This document shows positions 1-6,240 of a DNA stretch of 16,292 nucleotides, in pieces. Within the stretch, counting starts at the first letter, position 1. Each line of letters opens with the position of its first letter. A program made the translations under genes and the position numbers. The notes under the pieces were generated by a model. It saw only the letters and a program-made list of their open reading frames with translations, was not told the DNA's origin and ran no database searches. This DNA is from Zeimonas sp937903095. GTDB taxonomy: Bacteria > Pseudomonadota > Gammaproteobacteria > Burkholderiales > Burkholderiaceae_E. The stretch is taken from the NCBI GenBank assembly GCA_937903095.1, contig CALCZN010000125.1:1-16292 (forward strand). The letters are read 5' to 3'.

Positions 1-533
1 TGCTGTGGGCGGTGGGCTTCATCTTCGTGTTCGTCATCGGCGGCTTCACCGGCGTCATCGTCGCGCTGGCCCCGCTCGACCTGCAGCTGCACGACACCTA
101 CTACGTGGTGGCGCACTTCCACTACGTGCTGGTGGCCGGGTCGCTGTTCGCGATGTTCGCCGGCGCCTACTACTGGCTGCCGAAATGGACCGGCCGCATG
201 TACGACGAGAAGCTCGGCAAGTGGCATTTCTGGCTGTCGATGTTCTTCTTCAACCTCACGTTCTTCCCGATGCACTTCCTCGGGCTGGCCGGCATGCCGC
301 GCCGCTATGCCGACTACCCGATGCAGTTCGCCGACTTCAACGCGATCATCACGGTGGGCGCGTTCGGCTTCGGCATCTCGCAGCTGATCCTTCCGTGGGT
401 GGTGATCAAGTGCCTGCGCGGCCAGGGCGAGAAGGCGACGGACCGCGTCTGGGAGGGTTCGCACGGCCTCGAATGGACGGTGCCCAGCCCCGCGCCCTTC
501 CACACCTTCGAGACCCCGCCGGCGCTGAAGTGA
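1..533 (+). CDS. ctaD: Cytochrome c oxidase subunit I, C-terminal part (partial at window edge)
   Basis: This is the 3' end of the catalytic subunit of an aa3-type cytochrome c oxidase, an inner-membrane enzyme that reduces O2 to water and pumps protons. The in-frame codons start at position 3 and the gene enters from outside the window. The visible fragment carries the C-terminal helices. A His-Asp pair (fragment residues 30-31) is followed by DTYYVVAHFHYV, in which the two His (38 and 40) have the spacing of the heme a3 and heme a ligands, and the His-Asp pair that of the Mg-site residues. The segments LPKWTGRMYDEKLGKWHFW and MHFLGLAGMPRRYADYP are also typical of subunit I. The TGA stop overlaps the GTG start of the next small gene. 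The sequence resembles betaproteobacterial CtaD. Identity is certain; only its upstream extent is unseen. Confidence 0.97.
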   Translation, partial: LWAVGFIFVFVIGGFTGVIVALAPLDLQLHDTYYVVAHFHYVLVAGSLFAMFAGAYYWLPKWTGRMYDEKLGKWHFWLSMFFFNLTFFPMHFLGLAGMPRRYADYPMQFADFNAIITVGAFGFGISQLILPWVVIKCLRGQGEKATDRVWEGSHGLEWTVPSPAPFHTFETPPALK

Positions 534-631
534 CCGCGCGCGGCAACCTGCGCACGGCGTTGATCCTGGCGTCGATCGCGATCGCGTTGTTCGTCGGCGT
601 GATCGTCGATCGCTGGCTGAACGGAGGCTGA
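530..631 (+). CDS. 33-residue single-TM miniprotein, likely cytochrome oxidase small assembly protein
   Basis: This short gene starts with GTG inside the ctaD stop (GTGA overlap) and ends at TGA 629-631. The product begins VTARGNLRTALILASIAIAL (first residue read as Met), continues through the rest of one hydrophobic helix (about residues 8-26) and ends in a short basic/polar tail (DRWLNGG). A miniprotein of this size with a NLRTALILASIA-like start sits between ctaD and ctaG in many Burkholderiales and is annotated there as a cytochrome oxidase small assembly protein. I recall that family rather than having searched it. Translational coupling to ctaD fits a role in assembling or stabilising subunit I. 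No strong ribosome-binding site precedes the GTG, so coupling is probably how it is translated. It is below most gene-caller size limits. Confidence 0.7.
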   Translation: MTARGNLRTALILASIAIALFVGVIVDRWLNGG

Positions 632-722
632 GCTGAAGCAGCACGAGGAAGGCGGGCAGCCGCGGGAGGGCGATCAACCGCAGGGGCAAGCGCGTACCGG
701 CGGCGGAACCCCGCCGTCGGCA

Positions 723-1295
723 GTGGGCCGCGCGAACCTGCGAATGGTGGGCAATCTCGCCATCGTCTGCGCCGTGATGTTCGCGTTCGGCTTCGCGCTG
801 ATTCCGCTGTACGACGCGTTCTGCGAAGTCACCGGAATCAACAACCTGGTGAAGGCCGACCGCGGTGCGGCATCGTTCGCGCGCAACACGCAGGTGGACC
901 TCACGCGCAAGGTCGTCGTCGAGTTCGACGCCAACGGCCGCGGCGCCTGGCGCTTCAAGCCCGAGGTGAACGCGCTCGAGGTGCACCCGGGCGAACTGGT
1001 CACCGTCGTCTACGACCTCGTCAACACGCGCGACGTCGAGACGGTAGGGCAGGCCGTGCCCAGCTACGCGCCGCAGCAGTCGGCGCCGTATTTCCGCAAG
1101 CTCGAGTGCTTCTGCTTCGAGCAGCAGGCGCTCGGCGCGCACGAGCAGAAGAAGTTCCCGGTCGTCTTCGTCATCGACCCGAAGCTGCCGAAGGACGTGA
1201 ACACGATCACGCTGTCGTACACGTTCTTCGAAGTGGCCGGCCGGGGCGGCAAGACGGCCGGCGTCCCGGCAGCGGGCGGTGGTCGTGACGGGTAG
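723..1295 (+). CDS. ctaG: Cytochrome c oxidase copper-insertion protein CtaG/Cox11
   Basis: CtaG/Cox11 delivers copper to the CuB site of subunit I. The product (190 residues from GTG 723) has one N-terminal membrane anchor (about residues 9-30, ending ALIPLYDAFCEVTGIN) and a periplasmic immunoglobulin-like domain. The Cu-binding Cys-x-Cys lies in LECFCFEQQAL (Cys129 and Cys131), and the family-typical PSYAPQQSAPYFRK and DPKLPKDVNTITLSYTFFEV are present. The GAWRFKPE segment resembles betaproteobacterial rather than xanthomonad members. The start is uncertain. The frame stays open back to 621 with no ATG. GGAGG at 623-627 sits 5 nt before CTG 633, which would add a 30-residue hydrophilic tail, whereas GTG 723 has no visible ribosome-binding site. 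The 3' end overlaps the DUF2970 gene by 17 nt. Confidence 0.95.
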   Translation: MGRANLRMVGNLAIVCAVMFAFGFALIPLYDAFCEVTGINNLVKADRGAASFARNTQVDLTRKVVVEFDANGRGAWRFKPEVNALEVHPGELVTVVYDLVNTRDVETVGQAVPSYAPQQSAPYFRKLECFCFEQQALGAHEQKKFPVVFVIDPKLPKDVNTITLSYTFFEVAGRGGKTAGVPAAGGGRDG

Positions 1296-1536
1296 CGCGG
1301 GAGAGGGAGCGATTTCGCGGGACGGCCGGGAAGACGACGGGCAGCGCGCGGCAGGCGCGAGGGGCTTCGCCGATGCGCTGCGGGCAGTGGCCTGGGCCTT
1401 CTTCGGCGTGCGCAAGCGGCGTTCCTTCGAGCGCGACGTGCACCTGAACCCGGTGCACGTGGTGCTGGTCGGCCTGCTGCTCGCGGCCGTGTTCGTCGGG
1501 GTGCTGGTGATGCTCGCCCGCTTCGCCGCGGGCTGA
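1279..1536 (+). CDS. DUF2970 single-TM protein
   Basis: The product is an 85-residue membrane protein. Its C-terminal half matches what I know of DUF2970: AWAFFGVRKRRSFERDV, then LNPVHVVLVGLLLAA, then a single hydrophobic helix (about residues 57-82). The N-terminal ~30 residues are polar and poorly conserved in this family. The function is unknown, but the gene is commonly found between ctaG and coxC in beta- and gammaproteobacterial oxidase clusters, so a role in oxidase biogenesis is inferred from position only. The start is GTG 1279, or GTG 1285 two codons later. Either overlaps the end of ctaG, implying translational coupling. coxC follows after 36 nt. Confidence 0.85.
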   Translation: MVVTGSAGEGAISRDGREDDGQRAAGARGFADALRAVAWAFFGVRKRRSFERDVHLNPVHVVLVGLLLAAVFVGVLVMLARFAAG

Positions 1537-1572
1537 CGGATGGGAACAACGGATCTTCACGGGAGACAGGAC

Positions 1573-2439
1573 ATGGCTTCGGGTGCGCACACGCAGGCGC
1601 CTTACTACTTCATCCCCCATCCGTCGAAATGGCCCGCGGTGGGCGCGCTCGCGCTCATCTTCTTCGGCTTCGGGCTGGCGAGCTGGTTCAACGGCGCGTC
1701 CTTCGGCCCGTACCTGTTCTGGATCTTCGTGGCGATCATGATCTACATGCTCGTCGGCTGGTTCAGCACCGTGGCGCGCGAGTCCGAGCGCGGCCTGTAC
1801 AGCGACCGCGTCGACGTGTCGTTCCGCTGGTCGATGAGCTGGTTCATCTTCTCCGAGGTGATGTTCTTCGGCGCCTTCTTCGGCGCGCTGTTCTACGCGC
1901 GGACGATCTCGATGCCCTGGCTGGGCGACCTCGACCACAAGATGGTGCTGTGGCCCGATTTCCAGGCGGTGTGGCCGAACGCGGGGCCCGCCGGCACGGT
2001 CGAACCCTTCCGCACGATCGGCCCATGGCCGATTCCGACGATCAACACCGCGCTGCTGCTCAGCTCGGGCGTGACGCTGACCATCGCGCACCACGCGCTG
2101 AAGGAGGCGCGCCGGGCGTCGACCATCTTCTGGCTGGCGGTCACGGTCCTGCTGGGCTTCACCTTCCTCGGCTTCCAGGTCTACGAGTACGCGCATGCGT
2201 ACGAAGAGCTGAACCTGAAGCTCACTTCGGGCATCTTCGGCTCGACCTTCTTCATCCTGACGGGCTTCCACGGCTTTCACGTGTGCGTGGGGGCGATCGC
2301 ATTGAGTGCGGTGCTGTTCCGCACGATCAAGGGGCATTTCACGCCGGAGCACCACTTCGCGTTCGAGGGGGCGGCGTGGTATTGGCACTTCGTGGACGTC
2401 GTCTGGCTCGGGCTCTACGTCGTCGTGTACTGGTTATAG
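1573..2439 (+). CDS. coxC: Cytochrome c oxidase subunit III
   Basis: This is the third core subunit of the aa3 oxidase, which stabilises subunit I and supports proton uptake. The product is 288 residues, the size of seven-helix bacterial subunit III proteins. Diagnostic segments are PYYFIPHPSKWP at the N-terminus, VDVSFRWSMSWFIFSEVMFFGAFFGALFYAR, NTALLLSSGVTLTIAHHALK, the GIFGSTFFILTGFHGFHV region and the C-terminal HHFAFEGAAWYWHFVDVVWL. I chose ATG 1573 over the in-frame ATG 1540. GGGAGA at 1561-1566 is correctly spaced before 1573, and the conserved N-terminus begins there. The gene ends the first co-directional run; the next ~690 bp hold no gene. Confidence 0.97.
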   Translation: MASGAHTQAPYYFIPHPSKWPAVGALALIFFGFGLASWFNGASFGPYLFWIFVAIMIYMLVGWFSTVARESERGLYSDRVDVSFRWSMSWFIFSEVMFFGAFFGALFYARTISMPWLGDLDHKMVLWPDFQAVWPNAGPAGTVEPFRTIGPWPIPTINTALLLSSGVTLTIAHHALKEARRASTIFWLAVTVLLGFTFLGFQVYEYAHAYEELNLKLTSGIFGSTFFILTGFHGFHVCVGAIALSAVLFRTIKGHFTPEHHFAFEGAAWYWHFVDVVWLGLYVVVYWL

Positions 2440-2457
2440 CGGGGCTCTGTTCACGCC

Positions 2458-2753
2458 GGGTCGCCGGGTTTCGGGCCGCCGAGGGGCGCACGGGCTGCGG
2501 CCAAGGCGGCCGGGCCGAAGCGCCGGCGGGCGGCGATGTCGCGGCCCCCGCTTCGCGGGGGCTTCCCTCGCCTTCCTCGTCAGCGGCGGGAGGCCGGCAA
2601 ACTCGCCCCCTTCGGGGGCTCAAACATGCCGGCCTCCTGATCGCCGCTTCCTTCGGAAGCGCTCGGCGCGCCAAAAGCCGCCCGCCGACGCTTCGGCCCG
2701 GCCGCCTTGGCCGCAGCCCGTGCGCCCCTCGGCGGCCCGAAACCCGGCGACCC
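2458..2753 (+). repeat. Structured palindromic element, copy A
   Basis: The element is 296 nt. Terminal arms of 77 nt (2458-2534 and 2677-2753) are inverted complements with a single mismatch. They flank a 142-nt core (2535-2676) with four hairpins. Stem 1 pairs 2544-2551 with 2555-2562. Stem 2 (11 bp) pairs 2589-2599 with 2627-2637 and encloses stem 3, which pairs 2605-2610 with 2614-2619. Stem 4 pairs 2645-2651 with 2655-2661. Stems 1, 3 and 4 close TTC triloops. The whole could form a cruciform in DNA or a very stable hairpin in RNA transcribed past coxC. Copy B shares the core in inverse orientation. Orientation '+' is arbitrary. I do not recognise the family; candidates are a REP/BIME-like repeat, a MITE remnant or a structured RNA. 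Confidence 0.85.
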
Positions 2754-2890
2754 TCAAGGTCGAGGTGTTCGGCCGCTACAACCAGCAGCCGACTCCTCCC
2801 GAATGCTTTTTATTCTTTGAACACGATCGGCGTCCCGCTCGACGCCGAGGCGCGGCGCACGAAGCGATTCGAACACCGCGACATCGAGGG

Positions 2891-3090
2891 GCGAGCGTGG
2901 GGGACGGCAGTGCGGGCGGCTTTGTCGCGCCGAGCGCTTCCGAAGGAAGCGGCGAAAAAGGAGGCCGGCATGTCTGAGGCCCCGCAGGGGCCGAGTTTGC
3001 CGGCCTCCCGCCGCTGACGAGGAAGGCGAGGGAAGCCCCGCGAAGCGGGGCCGCGACATCGCCGCCCGCACTGCCGTCCCCCACGCTCGC
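2891..3090 (-). repeat. Structured palindromic element, copy B (inverted relative to copy A)
   Basis: This is the second copy of the core seen at 2535-2676, here in reverse orientation (core 2921-3060). Its terminal arms (2891-2920 and 3061-3090) are a perfect 30-bp inverted repeat. Only the innermost 9 nt of these arms (GCGGGCGGC) match copy A; the rest is unrelated. The same four hairpins are present. The stem at 3035-3041/3045-3051 is one base pair shorter than its counterpart in copy A, on both strands at once. The inner stem 2978-2983/2987-2992 differs from copy A by a compensating base-pair change. The long stem 2960-2970/2998-3008 is unchanged. Preservation of pairing despite sequence change argues for maintained structure rather than simple decay. 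Confidence 0.85.
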
Positions 3091-3130
3091 ACCGGCGAAC
3101 ACAGAGACAGGCGCTTCGCGCGACGAAACC

Positions 3131-3340
3131 TCAGCGACCGACCGGCACGCCGGTCGGGTGGATCCACCCCATATACTGCGCGAACAGGATGAATGCGAAC
3201 AGCGCCACCGAAAACCCCACGCGAAAGCCCAGCGCCCGCATCGTGTTGCGCGTGCGCCCGCGGTCACGCACGAGGAAGAACAGCGCGGACGCGAGGCTTC
3301 CGATGATCAGTGCGAAGGCGAAGGCGACGATCCATTTCAC
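3131..3340 (-). CDS. DUF2909 twin-transmembrane protein
   Basis: The product is 69 residues with two hydrophobic helices (about 1-22 and 38-58) joined by a basic loop, RDRGRTRNTMRALGFR, and ends ILFAQYMGWIHPTG, which is typical of the DUF2909 twin-transmembrane family found in proteobacterial oxidase clusters between coxC and SURF1. The function is unknown; association with cytochrome oxidase biogenesis is by neighbourhood. I chose GTG at 3338-3340 (MKWIVAFAFALIIGSL...) because GGAGC lies about 8 nt upstream on the minus strand and family members start with a KWI-like segment. The longer frame to 3400 adds 20 residues that are partly translation of the adjacent palindrome. It is convergent with coxC and divergent from SURF1. 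Confidence 0.88.
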   Translation of the reverse strand: MKWIVAFAFALIIGSLASALFFLVRDRGRTRNTMRALGFRVGFSVALFAFILFAQYMGWIHPTGVPVGR

Positions 3341-3374
3341 GGAAGAAGGCTCCGAGGGCCGACCTTCGATTTTA

Positions 3375-3535
3375 GTGCAGTGTTTCGCGCTGATCGCCAC
3401 TTATGAGCCGCGCCTTCGCCCTCGTGGCGGCGTTGCAAATCCTCGCGATGCCCACCCGGCATCGCTGCGGTTTGCGCCTTGCCACAAGGACGAATCCGCT
3501 GGCTCATAAGCGGCGCTCAGCACGAAACACTGCAC
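3375..3535. repeat. 161-bp imperfect palindrome in the DUF2909/SURF1 divergent region
   Basis: Outer arms 3375-3409 and 3501-3535 are inverted complements over 35 nt with three mismatches. Nested inner arms 3424-3452 and 3458-3485 are also inverted complements with several mismatches and a small indel. Both arm pairs are centred at about 3455, so this is one long interrupted palindrome. It lies between two divergent genes and must overlap or border any promoter there. The size and symmetry suggest a MITE or ERIC-like intergenic repeat, but the sequence does not match the ERIC consensus I know. It is unrelated to the elements at 2458-3090. Confidence 0.8.
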
Positions 3536-3604
3536 TGGTTCCGCCACCGGCTGCGGGTCTGCGCCGAGCGGGCCCGTGCTGACGAAGCGGGGTTCGACGC
3601 CGGC

Positions 3605-4429
3605 GTGACCAGCGGCCCGGGGAATTCGCGTGCCCGTTTTCGCGCGTGGGCGCCGACGCTCGCGGCGCTCGTCGTCGTCGTGCTCACCGTCTCGCTCGGC
3701 AACTGGCAGCTGCGGCGCGCCGACGAGAAGCGCGCGCTGCAGGCGCAGCGCGACGCTGCCGAGCGCGACGCGCCGGTCGACCTGAGCGCTTCGGGCAACG
3801 ACGCCGACGCGCTCGACGGGCGCCGCGTTCGGGTTCGCGGGCGCTTCGTGTCAGAATTCGAGGTTTTCATCGACAATCGGACCCACCGGGGCGTCGCCGG
3901 CTTTCACGTGCTCTCGCCATTGCGCCTTGCCGGTTCCGATTCGCACGTGCTGGTGCTGCGCGGGTGGGTGGCTTCCGATCCGCGCGAGCGTTGGCGCGTT
4001 CCGCGGGTGCCGACTCCCGAGGGCGAGGTGCAGGTCGAGGGCATCGCGCAGCGCGAGCTGGCGCACACGCTGGAGCTGGGCCGCACGCCCGAGCCCGGGC
4101 CCGACGACCGCATCTGGCTCAATGTCGATCTCGATCGGTATCGTCGCTGGTCGGGGCTCGCGGTTCGGCAGCCGATCGTGCGCGAGCTGGCGCCGCCGCA
4201 AACCTCCGCCGGCGACTTCGACGACGGGCTCGTGCGCGACTGGCCGCAGCCGGGAGGCGACGTCGAGAAGCACGTCGCCTATGCGTTCCAGTGGTACTCG
4301 ATGGCAGCGCTCGCCGCCGGGCTGTGGATCTGGTTCGTGGCGCTCGCGCGCTGGCGCAGGCGTTCACGCGACGGCGACGGGCACGGCGACAGGGACAGCG
4401 ACAGGGACAGCGACGCGTTGCGCAGATGA
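3605..4429 (+). CDS. SURF1 family cytochrome oxidase assembly protein
   Basis: SURF1 proteins are inner-membrane factors that assist heme a insertion into subunit I. The product (274 residues from GTG 3605) has the SURF1 layout. TM1 (about residues 17-33) is followed directly by SLGNWQLRRADEKRAL. A periplasmic domain carries FIDNRTHRGVAGFHVLSPL and VLVLRGWV, and TM2 (about 227-248) carries EKHVAYAFQWYSMAALAAG. I place the start at GTG 3605 because the frame upstream (open to 3479) runs through the palindrome ending at 3535 and has no conserved residues. No strong ribosome-binding site is visible. The last 20 residues form a GDGDGHGDRDSDRDSD tail, partly from a 12-bp duplication (4388-4411). 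The stop overlaps the next start as ATGA. Confidence 0.93.
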   Translation: MTSGPGNSRARFRAWAPTLAALVVVVLTVSLGNWQLRRADEKRALQAQRDAAERDAPVDLSASGNDADALDGRRVRVRGRFVSEFEVFIDNRTHRGVAGFHVLSPLRLAGSDSHVLVLRGWVASDPRERWRVPRVPTPEGEVQVEGIAQRELAHTLELGRTPEPGPDDRIWLNVDLDRYRRWSGLAVRQPIVRELAPPQTSAGDFDDGLVRDWPQPGGDVEKHVAYAFQWYSMAALAAGLWIWFVALARWRRRSRDGDGHGDRDSDRDSDALRR

Positions 4430-5115
4430 CGGGCAGGAACAGGCAGGTGACGGATTCGACGGTTTCACACGAACGCACGCAGGATCGAAACGCAGGCGAA
4501 GGGCGCACGGGCTACCGGCACGGGGATGCGCCGCGCGCAGGCGAAGGGCGCGGCCGCAGCCGGCTCAAGCTGCTCCTGCTGTTCCTCGTGCTCGCCTCGC
4601 CGATCGCCGCGTCGTACTACACCTACTACGTGCTGCGGCCGGACGGGCGCACGAATTACGGGACGCTCGTCGAGCAGCGGCCGGTCGACGCGCTCGGCGG
4701 AGCGCCGGTGGTCGGCGACGTGCGAACGCTCGGCGAGCTGCGCGGTCGCTGGGTGATGCTCGTCGTCGCGCCTTCGGACTGCGACGATGGCTGCCGCCGG
4801 CGCCTGTACCATGTGCGTCAGGTACGCTTGACCGCAGGCAAGGAACGCGACCGCGTCCTGCGCGTATGGTTGCTGCCGGATGCGGGAACGCCGGACCCGG
4901 GCCTGCTCGCCGAGCACGAAGGGCTGCTCGTCATCCGCGCGCCCGCGCAGGCGATCGCGACGAGCCTGCCGGCCACCGAGACGACCTCCGTTTCGGACCA
5001 CATCTGGTTGATCGATCCGCTGGGGCACCTGATGATGCGCTTTCCGCGCGATGCCGATCCCAGCCGGATCAAGAAGGACCTCGCAAAAGTGTTGCGGGCC
5101 TCCGGGATCGGATGA
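4426..5115 (+). CDS. SCO-like thioredoxin-fold membrane protein of the oxidase cluster
   Basis: The product is a 229-residue protein anchored by one TM helix (about residues 47-67) after a 45-residue charged cytoplasmic tail. The periplasmic part looks like a divergent SCO/thioredoxin fold: LRGRWVMLVVAPSDCDDGC, with Cys119 and Cys123 in a CxxxC arrangement like the SCO copper site, then a late His192 in DHIWLIDPLGHLMMRFPRDAD. The usual Pro after the second Cys is replaced by Arg. Equivalent genes sit between SURF1 and ctaA in many betaproteobacteria and are usually annotated as hypothetical or cytochrome oxidase biogenesis transmembrane proteins. A copper or disulfide role is inference. ATG 4426 overlaps the SURF1 stop. 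ctaA starts 46 nt downstream of the stop. Confidence 0.85.
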   Translation: MTGRNRQVTDSTVSHERTQDRNAGEGRTGYRHGDAPRAGEGRGRSRLKLLLLFLVLASPIAASYYTYYVLRPDGRTNYGTLVEQRPVDALGGAPVVGDVRTLGELRGRWVMLVVAPSDCDDGCRRRLYHVRQVRLTAGKERDRVLRVWLLPDAGTPDPGLLAEHEGLLVIRAPAQAIATSLPATETTSVSDHIWLIDPLGHLMMRFPRDADPSRIKKDLAKVLRASGIG

Positions 5116-5161
5116 CGCGCCCGTTGTCGCGTCAGGAAGCAAGAGAGCAAGAGTCCAGAAG

Positions 5162-6220
5162 ATGAGCGCAACGATCGAGAGTTCTTCCCTGCTGCGCGAA
5201 CGCCCCCGCGGGCGCACGGCGTTGCGCTACCGGCGGCTGATCGGCTTCACGCTCGTGCTGACCTTCGCGCTGATCATGCTCGGCGCCTACGTGCGGCTGA
5301 CCGACGCGGGGCTCGGCTGTCCCGACTGGCCCGGCTGCTACGGCACGCTCAGCCCCTTCCATGCGCAGGACGAGATCGCCAGGGCGGTCGCCGCGCAGGG
5401 CGGAGAGCAGGGGCCGGTGTCGATGGGCAAGGCCTGGCGCGAGATGATCCACCGCTACTTCGCCAAGCTGCTCGGGCTGCTCGTGATCGCCATCGCGGTC
5501 GTCGCGTGGCGCAAGCGCGAGGAGTTGCGCCAGTCGCCCGCGCTGCCGATCGCGCTGGTCGGCGTCGTCGTGCTGCAGGGCATCTTCGGCATGTGGACGG
5601 TCACGCTGCTGCTCAAGCCGGCGATCGTCACCGGCCACCTGATCGGCGGGCTGCTCACGCTGTCGCTGCTGCTGTGGCTGTGGCTGCGCCAGACCGAAGT
5701 TCCGCGCTACGTCGATGCTGAGCCGGTGGCGACGCTGTACGCGCCCGCGCTGCTCGGCGTCGCGCTGCTCGCCGCGCAGATCTTTCTCGGCGGCTGGACG
5801 AGCACGAACTACGCGGCGCTCGCCTGCACCGACCTGCCCACCTGCCGCGGCCAGTGGTGGCCCGAGATGGACTTCGCCAACGCCTTCCATTTCGTGCGCG
5901 AGTTGGGTCGCACCGGCGACGGCGCGCTGCTGTCGCAGCAGGCGCTCACCGCGATCCACGTGATGCATCGGCTCGGCGCGGTGATCGTGGCGCTGTACGT
6001 CGGCTGGCTCGCCTGGCGCGTTCGCGGCACCGACGGCGTGCGCGCGCTCGGCACCGCGGTGCTCGTCGTGCTCGTCGCGCAGTGGCTGCTCGGCCTGTCC
6101 AACGTGTATTTCAGCCTGCCGCTGCCGGTGGCGGTGATGCACAACGGCGGCGCGGCGCTGCTGCTCGGCCTGCTCGTCGCGCTGCTCTTCCGCGCGCGCC
6201 AGGCGCGCGCGAGCGTCTGA
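5162..6220 (+). CDS. ctaA: Heme A synthase (COX15/CtaA)
   Basis: This integral membrane enzyme oxidises the C8 methyl of heme O to the formyl group of heme A, needed for the aa3 oxidase. The product is 352 residues with eight predicted helices in two four-helix halves. The expected His ligands are visible: His97 (IHRYF) and His159 (VTGHLIGG) in the first half, His266/His269 (IHVMHRLG) and His327 (VMHNGG) in the second. Two extracytoplasmic Cys pairs are present: Cys53/Cys59 in GLGCPDWPGCYG and Cys222/Cys228 in CTDLPTCRGQWWPEMDF. I chose ATG 5162 because the product then begins directly before the TM1 preamble; the frame upstream to 5051 overlaps the previous gene. cyoE follows after 20 nt. 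Confidence 0.96.
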   Translation: MSATIESSSLLRERPRGRTALRYRRLIGFTLVLTFALIMLGAYVRLTDAGLGCPDWPGCYGTLSPFHAQDEIARAVAAQGGEQGPVSMGKAWREMIHRYFAKLLGLLVIAIAVVAWRKREELRQSPALPIALVGVVVLQGIFGMWTVTLLLKPAIVTGHLIGGLLTLSLLLWLWLRQTEVPRYVDAEPVATLYAPALLGVALLAAQIFLGGWTSTNYAALACTDLPTCRGQWWPEMDFANAFHFVRELGRTGDGALLSQQALTAIHVMHRLGAVIVALYVGWLAWRVRGTDGVRALGTAVLVVLVAQWLLGLSNVYFSLPLPVAVMHNGGAALLLGLLVALLFRARQARASV

Positions 6221-6240
6221 GGAAACGGGGCTCCGACGCG

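Larger units (their letters stand above)
2440..3130. other. Gene-free stretch of ~690 bp dominated by two inverted structured repeats
   Basis: Between the coxC stop and the convergent DUF2909 gene I find no credible gene. Open frames here (for example the minus frame over 2339-2674 or the plus frame over 2306-2977) are low-complexity Arg/Ala/Pro translations of repeats and run into neighbouring genes out of frame. The stretch holds element A (2458-2753), element B in opposite orientation (2891-3090) and flanks of about 21 nt that are also inverted copies of each other (2751-2771 against 2870-2890, 18 of 21 positions). A 98-nt, less GC-rich spacer (2772-2869) contains a short T-rich run and no feature I recognise. 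The last ~40 nt before the DUF2909 stop show nothing notable. Confidence 0.8.

Noticed and set aside
2815..2869. Minus-strand frame in the 98-nt spacer ending ...GTPIVFKE before a TAA
   Set aside because: It looked like a gene remnant, but only about 18 codons are readable and I cannot name a source; it is too short to support.
2306..3267. Open frames in all directions across the post-coxC repeats
   Set aside because: They are translations of inverted repeats (the same PSPSSSAAGGRQT-like string appears on both strands), without starts, ribosome-binding sites or known domains.
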